DNA of 64,000 nt from Candidatus Kapaibacterium sp. GTDB lineage: Bacteria; Bacteroidota; Ignavibacteria; Kapaibacteriales; JAEUSM01. The DNA lies in the NCBI GenBank assembly GCA_016788785.1, contig JAEUSM010000009.1, forward strand, positions 1-64,000. Direction: 5' to 3'. The notes under the pieces were generated by a model. The model was not told the origin of the DNA. It worked only from the letters and a program-made list of their open reading frames with translations, and did no database searches. This document shows, one piece after another, positions 15,343 to 22,983 of this stretch (position 1 is the first letter of the stretch; each line of letters starts with the position of its first letter). The position numbers were made by a program, and so were the translations under genes.

Positions 15343-17730
15343 CTAAAAAGTTACAACAGTTACTCCGGCACCACCTTCATTGAGTTCACCCTCACGAAAA
15401 CTAACAATATTTCTCTCTTTTTTGAGAAATTGTTGGATTGATATTCGTAATGCACCGGTTCCTTTACCATGAAGAATGTACATAAACGGTAAATTGGAAA
15501 GCAACGCATCGGAAATGGCATTTTCTAATTCAAAAATTGCTTCTTCAACGCGTTTTCCTCGCAAGTCAATGGTTACTTTTGAATCAAATTTATTTGCATA
15601 CCCTCCAACAGATTGTGAGGTTTTCTTTGCAACTTTTTGTTCTTTTTTGGAAACCAGTTGTAATTGTGAGGTTTTCACACGGAATTTGAGTGAATTAAAC
15701 TCCACTATGGAATGTTGTTGATCTTGTTCAACAAAGATGACTGTTCCTATTTCGGACGCATTATCCAATCGAACGGCATCTCCAGCTTCAAAGGTGTGAG
15801 ATTCTCCTTCGAGAGTTTGTTGAGGTGTTTCTTCGATGGAAGCAACAACTTCCTTTTTCGATTTGTCAAACTCTTTTTTGATCTCAGCGGGAGTTTTTTG
15901 TTGTTCACGAACCTCACGAATGGTGTTTTCGATAATACTATTCGCTTTGGAAAGTATTTCCGAAGCCTCTTGCTTTGATGAACGAATCAACTCATTTTGT
16001 CGTTGTTTCAAATCTGTTAGTTTTGCTTCAAATTCCGCTTTTTTCTTTTGTGCAATAGCTTCAGCTTTCACTGCAGCTTCTTTGAGTTGCTCTGCTTCAT
16101 TTCGGTACTGCAATAACACAGAAATGGTATCTTCCATAACCGTTTGCGTTTCGCTACGGTATTGTTGTGCAAATGCCAAAACATCGTCTTGAACTCCCAG
16201 TCGTTCCGCCAAAGCAAATGCGTACGAATTTCCTGGAATACCAGACAAAAATTTGTAGGTCGGACGCAATGTAGTTGGGTCAAATTCTAATGAATCATTA
16301 ACAATATGTTCCTTTTGAAGAGCGTATGTTTTGAGCGATGATTGGTGTGTTGTCACCAAAAACATTGCATTTCGTTCTAAGAGTGCATCCAAAATACCGG
16401 ATGCTAATGCACCACCTTCATTTGGATCAGTACCAGAACAAATTTCATCAATGACAATAAACGAATCGTGGTTTGCTACTGAGAGTATGTCTCGCAATGT
16501 TATCAATTGTGAGCTAAATGTACTCAAATCATGTTCAATGGATTGTTTGTCACCAATGGCACAAAAAACCTCACGCAAATTCGTGTGGCATTCACCTAAA
16601 GCGAATATACCAGATGAAACCATAAGAAGTGACAAGGCAATACTTTTTAATGCAACTGTTTTCCCACCAGCGTTAGGACCCGAAATCAAATGACCGATAG
16701 TACCATTATTAAATTCGATATTGAGCGGAACAACATTCGCAATTCCTTTTGCTATAACCAGCAGTGGATGACGAACCTTGTAAAAATTGACGGTGTTCGT
16801 TGGAACAATCGAAGGTTTGATACCACCAAATTTCAATGCAAAAAGAGCTTTTGCTTGTGTTGCATCCAAATGAGCTAAGGTGTCGATAGAGGATAAAAAT
16901 TTCGTAGCATCAGCACCAACTTCCGCCGTAAGTGTTGTTAGAATGGCTATGATTTCTCGTTCTTCTTGATTACGAAGTAACGATAATTCATTATTCATTT
17001 CAATAATTTCTGTAGGCTCCAAAAAAGCAGTTTGACCCGTTTGTGACAAACCATGAATAATTCCTGGAACCTTCCGTTTATTTTCAATTTTCAAGGGTAA
17101 AACAAATCTACCTTCACGCTGCGAAACAAAATCGTCTGACACCAATTCGTCGGTTACAACTTGGCGTAGAATTTTATTCAAACGCGTGCGTAACTTTGCA
17201 GAAACGTCTAAAATATCTCGTCGAATTGTTTGCAATTTTTTACTGGCAGTATCCTTGATATTCCCTACATCATCTATAGCATCGCTTATATGTCGTTCCA
17301 AAAGTTTATTAGAATGAAGATTCGCTGTTGCATTTTTTAAAAAGGGATATTGCTCTTGAGTTCCAAAAAATGATACGACTAAACGAGAACAACGAATGGT
17401 ACCAGCAACCAAATCAAGTTCGTTTGCAGTCAAATATGCATTGGGAATTTTTGACTTTTTTAACTGCTGACGACAATCAGCAATTCCATCAAAAAGTGAC
17501 GATGGAAGACCACCTGCATGAAGAGTTTTGAATTCATCTACTCGTTCTAACTCTTCTTGTAATTCTTCAGGGTTCGAATATTTTCCAAGTGTGAGAATTT
17601 TTTCTTTTCCAATATCAGAAATACAGTATCCGCTAATATGCTGTAACACCTTATCGAATTCTAATTGATCGGATGCAGATTGAAGTAACGAGTCTTTTGT
17701 GGTTTTTGGTGAAGTTTCTATAGCATTCAT
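15343..17730 (-). CDS. mutS2: Endonuclease MutS2
   Basis: The 795-residue protein has the MutS2 layout: an N-terminal lever/clamp region without mismatch-recognition domain, an ABC-type ATPase core with Walker A GPNAGGKT near residues 348-356 and FIVIDEICSGTDPNEG (Walker B/signature region), a long coiled coil (about 515-620), a KOW-like segment, and a C-terminal Smr nuclease domain from about residue 715 (TIDLRGKRVEEAIFELE, then LHGKGTGALR). MutS2 proteins suppress recombination or rescue collided ribosomes, depending on species. The protein is intact and of normal length. It follows the YqeY gene by 7 bases, so the two share a transcript. Confidence 0.96.
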   Translation of the reverse strand: MNAIETSPKTTKDSLLQSASDQLEFDKVLQHISGYCISDIGKEKILTLGKYSNPEELQEELERVDEFKTLHAGGLPSSLFDGIADCRQQLKKSKIPNAYLTANELDLVAGTIRCSRLVVSFFGTQEQYPFLKNATANLHSNKLLERHISDAIDDVGNIKDTASKKLQTIRRDILDVSAKLRTRLNKILRQVVTDELVSDDFVSQREGRFVLPLKIENKRKVPGIIHGLSQTGQTAFLEPTEIIEMNNELSLLRNQEEREIIAILTTLTAEVGADATKFLSSIDTLAHLDATQAKALFALKFGGIKPSIVPTNTVNFYKVRHPLLVIAKGIANVVPLNIEFNNGTIGHLISGPNAGGKTVALKSIALSLLMVSSGIFALGECHTNLREVFCAIGDKQSIEHDLSTFSSQLITLRDILSVANHDSFIVIDEICSGTDPNEGGALASGILDALLERNAMFLVTTHQSSLKTYALQKEHIVNDSLEFDPTTLRPTYKFLSGIPGNSYAFALAERLGVQDDVLAFAQQYRSETQTVMEDTISVLLQYRNEAEQLKEAAVKAEAIAQKKKAEFEAKLTDLKQRQNELIRSSKQEASEILSKANSIIENTIREVREQQKTPAEIKKEFDKSKKEVVASIEETPQQTLEGESHTFEAGDAVRLDNASEIGTVIFVEQDQQHSIVEFNSLKFRVKTSQLQLVSKKEQKVAKKTSQSVGGYANKFDSKVTIDLRGKRVEEAIFELENAISDALLSNLPFMYILHGKGTGALRISIQQFLKKERNIVSFREGELNEGGAGVTVVTF

Positions 17731-17737
17731 AGTGTAA

Positions 17738-18190
17738 TTAAAACGATTCTAATAATTCGGCAACAATTTCTTGTACCAGAGTTCCATCTGCTTTCCCACG
17801 CAATTGTTTCATCGCAGGTCCCATTACTTTTCCTTTGTCTTTGATTCCTTCGGCATTGACATCAACTATAATTTGAGAAATAATAGCAGAAATCTCTGAA
17901 CGATCAAGTTGTTTCGGTAAAAATTCTTGGATTATTGCAAGTTCCAGTTGTTCTTTTTCTGCCAAATCACTACGATTGGCATTTACATACATTTCGATAG
18001 CATCTTTTCGTTTTTTCGATGCTGAAAGAAGTAATTTGACCTCTTCTTCAGCAGTGAATTCTTTTTGTACTGCAGCAGTTTCAAATTCTAAGATAGCAGC
18101 ACGAAGTGAACGAAGCGTTTCCAAACGCACTTTGTCGCCATTTTTCATAGCGACCTTTATTTGCTCAACAATGACTTCAGATAATCCCAT
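17738..18190 (-). CDS. GatB/YqeY domain-containing protein
   Basis: A 150-residue all-helical protein of the YqeY family (VAMKNGDKVRLETLRSLRAA near the N-terminus, EFLPKQLDRSEI in the middle, and a GKVMGPAMKQLRGKADG segment near the end). The domain is related to the tail of the GatB subunit of tRNA amidotransferase, which binds tRNA. Free-standing YqeY has no proven function; tRNA-linked amidation is an inference from homology. It sits 7 bases upstream of mutS2 in the same direction and downstream of tRNA-Glu, whose terminator lies between them. Confidence 0.92.
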   Translation of the reverse strand: MGLSEVIVEQIKVAMKNGDKVRLETLRSLRAAILEFETAAVQKEFTAEEEVKLLLSASKKRKDAIEMYVNANRSDLAEKEQLELAIIQEFLPKQLDRSEISAIISQIIVDVNAEGIKDKGKVMGPAMKQLRGKADGTLVQEIVAELLESF

Positions 18191-18264
18191 TATGATATTG
18201 TGTTAGTAGTAAAAACGTTAATGACGAATATAGAAATGGAATTTGTGTGAAAGTGTGGAAATAA

Positions 18265-18300
18265 ACAAAAAACCCTATCTATTGGCATATAGAAAGGGTT
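18265..18300 (-). terminator. Terminator after tRNA-Glu
   Basis: On the minus strand AACCCT (18295-18300) pairs with AGGGTT (18271-18276), extended by TCTAT / ATAGA inside the stem, and the helix is followed by TTTTG. It lies 19 bases beyond the 3' end of tRNA-Glu. Confidence 0.75.
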
Positions 18301-18318
18301 TTGTTTGTACATTTGTAG

Positions 18319-18390
18319 TACAGCATACGGGAATCGAACCCGTGTTACCGCCGTGAAAGGGCGGTGTCCTAACCGCTAGACGAATGCTGC
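18319..18390 (-). tRNA. tRNA-Glu (anticodon UUC)
   Basis: On the minus strand the sequence folds into a cloverleaf: acceptor GCAGCAT with ATGCTGT (first pair G-U), D arm GTCTAGCGGTTAGGAC, anticodon stem CCGCC/GGCGG with loop CTTTCAC (anticodon TTC), and T arm CGGGTTCGATTCCCG. Discriminator A; CCA is not encoded. It decodes GAA and GAG and also supplies glutamyl-tRNA for tetrapyrrole synthesis where that route is used. A consensus promoter and a terminator flank it, so it is a monocistronic unit. Confidence 0.95.
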
Positions 18391-18407
18391 ATTTCAGTAT
18401 AGAATTA

Positions 18408-18439
18408 CAAATATACGACATTTTTTTATTCCATACAAA
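18408..18439 (-). promoter_or_regulatory. Bacteroidota-type promoter of tRNA-Glu
   Basis: On the minus strand TTTG (18436-18439), 20 bases, then TATATTTG (18408-18415): an exact match to TTTG-N19/21-TAnnTTTG. The tRNA 5' end is 18 bases downstream. Confidence 0.8.
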
Positions 18440-18454
18440 TTTTCGTGTAAAATA

Positions 18455-19006
18455 ATGACTGTTCAATTAAAAACAGATAGATTAACTCTCAAAACACTCA
18501 CAAAGGCTTCGAAAGAAAAAGTACGATTATATTATGCAGAAAATGAAGATTTTTTTGCACCATGGCAAGGGAAATATGATGCGACATTTTTGCAATCTTC
18601 ATCAATCGAATATATGTTGGAACGACAAACACAAGATTTTGAAAATGGTTCTTTATTGAAATTTTGGTTTTTTCAAAAATCAGATACCCAATGCAAAACA
18701 ATCATTGGAGAATGTACTTTTTCGAATATTCGACGTGCAAATGCAATGAATTGTCGTTTGGGATATAACATTCATCATAAATACAAACAACAAGGATTTA
18801 TGATAGAGGCACTTGATGAAGCAATTCGGTTTGTGTTTCGAGGAATGCAAATGCACCGAATTGAGTCCCACGTTATGCCCAAAAATGAAGCGTCAATCAA
18901 GGTATTAAATAAAGCTGGGTTTATCTTTGAGGGGATTTCGTACGAATATCTACGAGTAAATGGTGTCTGGGAAGACCACTATTGTTATAGTTTATTGAAT
19001 AAATAA
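18455..19006 (+). CDS. RimJ/RimL-type GNAT N-acetyltransferase
   Basis: The 183-residue protein fits the RimJ/RimL branch of GNAT acetyltransferases: LKTDRLTLKTLTKAS at the N-terminus, GECTFSNIRRANAMNCRLGY in the central sheet, the acetyl-CoA loop YKQQGFMIEALDEAI (the usual G-x-G/A changed to QGF), and HVMPKNEASIKVLNKAGF followed by EGISYEYLRVNG. RimJ and RimL acetylate ribosomal-protein N-termini, but many relatives act on other substrates, so the target is not inferred. It is transcribed divergently from tRNA-Glu and ends at a bidirectional terminator shared with the FAH gene. Confidence 0.88.
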   Translation: MTVQLKTDRLTLKTLTKASKEKVRLYYAENEDFFAPWQGKYDATFLQSSSIEYMLERQTQDFENGSLLKFWFFQKSDTQCKTIIGECTFSNIRRANAMNCRLGYNIHHKYKQQGFMIEALDEAIRFVFRGMQMHRIESHVMPKNEASIKVLNKAGFIFEGISYEYLRVNGVWEDHYCYSLLNK

Positions 19007-19045
19007 AAAAACGCAATTCCTTTATTGAGAATTGCGTTTCTTGAA
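19004..19045. terminator. Bidirectional terminator between the acetyltransferase and FAH genes
   Basis: AACGCAATTC (19010-19019) and GAATTGCGTT (19029-19038) form a perfect 10-bp stem with a 9-base loop. A-rich DNA on the left gives a T tract for the minus strand; the plus-strand T run is short (TTTC). It lies between two convergent genes. Confidence 0.8.
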
Positions 19046-19064
19046 AAAATAATTGTGAAGTATA

Positions 19065-20066
19065 TTACACTTCGACGTATTTTATGACATTAGTTAGTTT
19101 TCCTAACATATCTATTTCACATTCAACCACATCACCCGGTTTCAACCACCAAGGCTGATCGAACACTTTCGAGCCATTTAATTCCAAAAAGCAGCCAGTA
19201 CCACAAGTACCTGAGCCGATGACATCCCCGGGATACAAGGTAACTCCATAACTTGCACGCTCAATAATTTGAGCAAATGACCAAGTCATATCCGCTACAT
19301 TTCCAGTAGAAACGTGTTGTCCGTTTACATAGGCTTTCATAGTGAGATTGTAAAAATCTCCTGGTTGACCATCTTTTTTGACTTTGTACAACTCCAATTC
19401 GTCCTTTGTTACGAGATAGGGTCCTAAGGAAGTAGCAAAATCTTTTCCTTTTGCAGGTCCCAAATTGAGCTTCATTTCATGCATTTGTAACACTCTTGCA
19501 GACCAATCATTCATAATGGTATATCCTGCAATGTAATCATCAGCATCTTCGGCAGAGATATTTCTACCTTCTTTGCCAATAACAATAGCACATTCTAATT
19601 CGAAATCCAAATTCCCTAAATGCATTTTTTGTACATTTACATCTCCTGGACCAGTCACGGCTTGGTGATTGGTGAAATAGAAGATAGGAATTTCGTCAAA
19701 TTCTGGAATCATTTCCAACCCACGATTGCGACGTGCCGTTTCGACGTGCTGTCGGAAAGCATATCCATCACGCATCGATGGTGGATTTGGAATTGGAGAA
19801 AGCAACATTACTTCACTTGCTTTACGAATATAGGATTTAGAAGCATCAAAAGACTCTTGAATATGTTCAACGATGGAGTGAGCTGCATTCATTCCAGCAG
19901 AGCCTAAACGTAAAAATTCCAACATCGTCGAAGGAAAATATGCAATCGGAAAATCGAAAGAGTTTTTCAAATCTTCGAATGCTGATTGCAAATCAACCAC
20001 ATACGAATCTATAACAAAACCAACACGATGAGAACCAAATCCATCAGAAAACGACACGAGAATCAT
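19065..20066 (-). CDS. Fumarylacetoacetate hydrolase (FAH) family protein
   Basis: A 333-residue cytosolic enzyme of the FAH superfamily. The metal site Glu-x-Glu is in DFELECAIVIGKEGRN, the partner Asp in DYIAGYTIMNDWSAR, and the substrate loop GPAKGKDFATSLGPYLV follows. Members hydrolyse or decarboxylate beta-diketo acids such as fumarylacetoacetate, acylpyruvates and oxaloacetate. The N-terminal ~90 residues match the longer FAH form often found near aromatic catabolism genes, but no homogentisate pathway partner is present here. Its start overlaps the stop of the DoxX gene (ATGA), so it is the last gene of the lptE-GT2-DoxX-FAH transcript. Confidence 0.88.
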   Translation of the reverse strand: MILVSFSDGFGSHRVGFVIDSYVVDLQSAFEDLKNSFDFPIAYFPSTMLEFLRLGSAGMNAAHSIVEHIQESFDASKSYIRKASEVMLLSPIPNPPSMRDGYAFRQHVETARRNRGLEMIPEFDEIPIFYFTNHQAVTGPGDVNVQKMHLGNLDFELECAIVIGKEGRNISAEDADDYIAGYTIMNDWSARVLQMHEMKLNLGPAKGKDFATSLGPYLVTKDELELYKVKKDGQPGDFYNLTMKAYVNGQHVSTGNVADMTWSFAQIIERASYGVTLYPGDVIGSGTCGTGCFLELNGSKVFDQPWWLKPGDVVECEIDMLGKLTNVIKYVEV

Positions 20067-20494
20067 TCAGAATCCTTTGAAGATGTTTTAGAAAGTACCA
20101 AAGAGTCAACAGAATATTTACCAGAACCAATAAAAATCATTGCAATAGAGACACACATAAAGACAAACGCAAGTTCCTTTTTGGCAAATGGGTCAGGACC
20201 GTGAGCAATAAAACAAGCAACAGCCATAGTAATAATGATTCCCAAAAGTGCAAACCGCGTTCCTAAGCCAATCACAAGCAACATTCCACCAAAAAATTCT
20301 GCAGCCATTGCTAAAGTACCAAATACCTCAGGAAAAGGAAAACCCATTTCAGCAGTTCGGGTAATTAATTTTGATGTGTCTAAAAATTTTGGGTAGCCAT
20401 GATATATCATTAAGCAACCAACGAGAATTCGTAGTAAAAGAAAACCAATGTCAGAAAACATTGGTTTTGAAAGAAGTGAGAATATTTTCTGCAT
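20063..20494 (-). CDS. DoxX family membrane protein
   Basis: The 143-residue protein has four predicted transmembrane helices and the DoxX motif set: LLRILVGCLMIYHGYPKF in helix one, then FGTLAMAAEFFGGMLLVIGL and RFALLGIIITMAVACFIAHG. DoxX-like proteins occur with oxidoreductases and redox stress genes, but the biochemical role of most is unknown. It starts 8 bases after the glycan-synthase stop and overlaps the FAH start by four bases. Co-translation with FAH is likely, although no functional reason is obvious. Confidence 0.85.
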   Translation of the reverse strand: MQKIFSLLSKPMFSDIGFLLLRILVGCLMIYHGYPKFLDTSKLITRTAEMGFPFPEVFGTLAMAAEFFGGMLLVIGLGTRFALLGIIITMAVACFIAHGPDPFAKKELAFVFMCVSIAMIFIGSGKYSVDSLVLSKTSSKDSE

Positions 20495-20502
20495 AATTTT
20501 AT

Positions 20503-21963
20503 TTACGATTTACCAAGGGCATGTCGCAATGACAAATACCCTACGGTACCAAAACCAATAAGAAACATTAATTGGAAAGGAATAGCAGCAATTTCTAAAT
20601 AGGCAATTGACATTGAGATTCCGAAAACAAAATATGCTGCAAAAAGCAATTCGATGATAACTGCATTGCCGATTTTTCGTTGAACATATTTTTTCTCGCC
20701 CCAATTGTCAGTAGAGTTAACAATCTTATATTTAGGAGTTCTTTTGAACTCAGATTTTTTATTGAACAATGCTTCCATCACTGCTTTGGTGTTATTCACA
20801 GCAAATCCCATAGATCCAGCCATAAAGATAGGAAACAGCAACAGTCTTTGTCGCCAGTCCCAGTGTATAGCACGTTGAGCATACAAATAGAAGAGAAATG
20901 TACTTATTGAAGCCAATACGAATACAGACATCATAGTAAAGTATTGATCATACCCACCAACGGTGTTTTTGATAAATACTAATGGCACATTCAATGCAGC
21001 TACCATTAAAATAAATGGAAATACAATATTGGAAGTCAAATGAACAGTACACTCCAATTTTACTTTCAGTGGCAAAGTTGCCTTCCAAACTTTCGGAAGA
21101 AGTTTTTTAGCAGTTTCAATAGCACCTTTAGTCCAACGGAATTGTTGCGTTTTCAACGAGTTAATATCAGCAGGTAATTCAGCGGGAGATGTAACATCAT
21201 TTAGAAAGACAAATTGCCAACCGCGAAGTTGAGCACGGTAACTCAAATCCAAATCTTCTGCTAAGGTATCTGCATGCCAGTTTCCAGCATCTTCGATACA
21301 TGAACGACGCCAAATACCAGCAGTTCCATTGAAGTTAATGAAGAAACCGGCTTTGTTACGAATTTGTTGTTCAATTACAAAGTGACCGTCGAGTGCTAAG
21401 GCTTGTGCTTTCGTTAGGAATGAATATTCTTCATTCAAATGTTCCCAACGGGTTTGAACCATACCAACCTTTGTATCTTGGAAATGTGGTAAGGTTTTAA
21501 CCAAAAAGTCTGTTTTCGGAACAAAATCAGCATCAAAAATAGCAACAAATTCACCTTTTGCAAATTCCAATCCATATTTTAACGCTCCAGCTTTGAAGCC
21601 TTCACGAATTGGTCTGCGTACGTGAGTAATATCAAAACCTAATTGAACATAATGCTCAGTAAGATTTTTACAAAGTTCAACCGTTTCGTCATTAGAATCA
21701 TCAAGAATTTGAATTTCTAATTTGTCTTTAGGATATTCGAAAGCACAAACGGCATGAATTAAACGCTCGATGACGTATAATTCATTGTAAAGTGGAAGTT
21801 GAACAGTTACAATTGGCAACTTACTTTCGTCAGGTAGGATATAATTAGGACGTTTTATTTTTGCTGTTTTATGGTAATAGTACACCATAACAAGTCCATG
21901 TAGACCAAAAGCAAATAAAACGCAAAGAGAAAGAAAGTAAAAAAGTAGTATAAAATCTTCCAT
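20503..21963 (-). CDS. Membrane GT2 glycan synthase (BcsA/CslA-like)
   Basis: A 486-residue inner-membrane processive-type glycosyltransferase. One N-terminal membrane helix is followed by the GT-A catalytic domain with the four marks of this branch: QILDDSND (about residue 93), FDADFVP (about 142), TLAEDLDLSYR (the ED pair) and QQFRW (about 272). At least four hydrophobic helices follow. It lacks the C-terminal PilZ domain of cellulose synthases, so cyclic-di-GMP control is not expected through this chain. The product could be a glucomannan-like polymer or a glycolipid; specificity is not readable. It lies 47 bases downstream of lptE, an envelope context. Confidence 0.88.
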   Translation of the reverse strand: MEDFILLFYFLSLCVLFAFGLHGLVMVYYYHKTAKIKRPNYILPDESKLPIVTVQLPLYNELYVIERLIHAVCAFEYPKDKLEIQILDDSNDETVELCKNLTEHYVQLGFDITHVRRPIREGFKAGALKYGLEFAKGEFVAIFDADFVPKTDFLVKTLPHFQDTKVGMVQTRWEHLNEEYSFLTKAQALALDGHFVIEQQIRNKAGFFINFNGTAGIWRRSCIEDAGNWHADTLAEDLDLSYRAQLRGWQFVFLNDVTSPAELPADINSLKTQQFRWTKGAIETAKKLLPKVWKATLPLKVKLECTVHLTSNIVFPFILMVAALNVPLVFIKNTVGGYDQYFTMMSVFVLASISTFLFYLYAQRAIHWDWRQRLLLFPIFMAGSMGFAVNNTKAVMEALFNKKSEFKRTPKYKIVNSTDNWGEKKYVQRKIGNAVIIELLFAAYFVFGISMSIAYLEIAAIPFQLMFLIGFGTVGYLSLRHALGKS

Positions 21964-22010
21964 GCTGTCAGCGTACCTCGCCGCTTATGAATAATATGTT
22001 ATTCTCAAAA

Positions 22011-22517
22011 TCACCAACCAGAAATTACTGCCAAAAAAATATCATCAGTAATTCTATCTAAACATCGTAAAATTGCTTCATTTCTAGATATCTGTGTATT
22101 TGCAATTTGATACACATCATAGTTCGAAATAGTTTTTTTCCATAGCAATTTCTTTTTAACTGCATCATAATATTCTACTTCTGTAGAAATTGTGATACGT
22201 CGTTCCTTTTCCAATTCCCCTGGTTGCACCGCTTGAGTTGCGTCTACAATCGAAACAATCGCAGTACTTAACTCCGCATCAGCCTTTTGGTCGATGATTG
22301 TAAAGGAATTATCATTTCTAAATCGTTGTTGTATTCTTTGAGTTAATACTTCTCTATAAGTTGCAATACCAAAACCGCTTCGGTCAGTTACTGTTGCTAT
22401 AGAAATAGTTTTCAAATGTGGTGGAGTTGATCCGCCAGTAAACGAATAACAACCACCCAAACAACTACAGATTATCAACAGAAAGATGCAATTTACTATT
22501 TTCTTATCAAACACCAT
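22011..22517 (-). CDS. lptE: LptE-like LPS-assembly lipoprotein
   Basis: A 168-residue lipoprotein: signal helix then lipobox LGGC with the lipidated Cys at position 23, followed by CYSFTGGSTPPHLKTISIA, the typical opening of Bacteroidota LptE. The body shows the family's alternating strands (DRSGFGIATYREVLTQRI; STAIVSIVD; RRITISTEVEYYD). LptE plugs and assembles the LptD barrel that inserts lipopolysaccharide in the outer membrane; lptD is not in this window. The ATG at 22517 is used because it starts the signal peptide; an upstream in-frame codon at 22565 would add a non-secretory extension. First gene of a minus-strand operon, divergent from nrdJ. Confidence 0.85.
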   Translation of the reverse strand: MVFDKKIVNCIFLLIICSCLGGCYSFTGGSTPPHLKTISIATVTDRSGFGIATYREVLTQRIQQRFRNDNSFTIIDQKADAELSTAIVSIVDATQAVQPGELEKERRITISTEVEYYDAVKKKLLWKKTISNYDVYQIANTQISRNEAILRCLDRITDDIFLAVISGW

Positions 22518-22810
22518 ATAAACTATTGATGAAAAATTGAAAATAGATACGATTTTTTTGCACATTCAGAAGTAGTCTAAAAATGATAAAGGCTATAAAC
22601 GATATTAAAATAATTTAGTGTACTAACCTATGTCATTCTGGCGAATTCCGTAAATTTCACTGTAAATAGTTGACTAATTCCTCAAACAATTTCAATTTTA
22701 TTACGTCTTGTAATAAATCCAACACGTATAAAAATTTACGGTAATATTGAATCAATAGTTGTTTAAAATGTCGCTTTTGGTGAAAATTTCCAACAAAAGA
22801 GACTAAATTC
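22518..22810. other. AT-rich part of the lptE-nrdJ intergenic region
   Basis: No coding potential, tRNA or known riboswitch was found here. The stretch is strongly AT-rich and lies between divergent genes, next to the DnaA-box array. A weak hairpin, CTTTTG with CAAAAG, sits near 22770-22800. It could contain the lptE promoter and, if the region is an origin, the DNA-unwinding element. Confidence 0.4.
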
Positions 22811-22880
22811 TATGTGGATAACTGTGTGGATAACTTCGTAATCGGTATGTGGATAACTGTGTGGAAAAGTAGTGGAAAAG
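22811..22880. promoter_or_regulatory. Cluster of DnaA boxes upstream of nrdJ
   Basis: Three perfect DnaA boxes in the same orientation, TGTGGATAA (complement TTATCCACA), lie at 22813-22821, 22825-22833 and 22848-22856. TGTGGAAAA (22860-22868) and AGTGGAAAA (22871-22879) continue the row. Starts are spaced 12, 23, 12 and 11 bases. The first two boxes and the next two form a 35-base direct repeat (22811 and 22846 both begin TATGTGGATAACTGTGTGGA). The array ends just before the candidate nrdJ promoter. DnaA control of ribonucleotide reductase is known for E. coli nrdAB; whether this site regulates, starts replication or titrates DnaA is not decided by sequence. Confidence 0.8.
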
Positions 22881-22884
22881 TTTC

Positions 22885-22916
22885 TTTTACTTCAATAGAG
22901 TAATTCTGTAATTTTG
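22885..22916 (+). promoter_or_regulatory. Candidate nrdJ promoter
   Basis: TAATTTTG (22909-22916) is an exact TAnnTTTG -7 match. Twenty bases upstream is TTTT (22885-22888), one base off the TTTG element. The DnaA boxes end 5 bases before it, so DnaA bound there would contact or block RNA polymerase. Confidence 0.5.
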
Positions 22917-22983
22917 AAATACTTAAATTTTAAATGTACTCTAAGTTAGTACTTTCTAGCAATTTTCTATCGAAAGTAGATAA

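Noticed and set aside
16068-16700. Several plus- and minus-strand open frames inside mutS2
   Set aside because: They are other-frame shadows of an intact, well-recognised gene.
22566-22983. Cobalamin riboswitch before the B12-dependent reductase
   Set aside because: No B12-box core (GCCACTG-like) or the long paired architecture was found; the region is AT-rich and explained better by DnaA boxes and a promoter.
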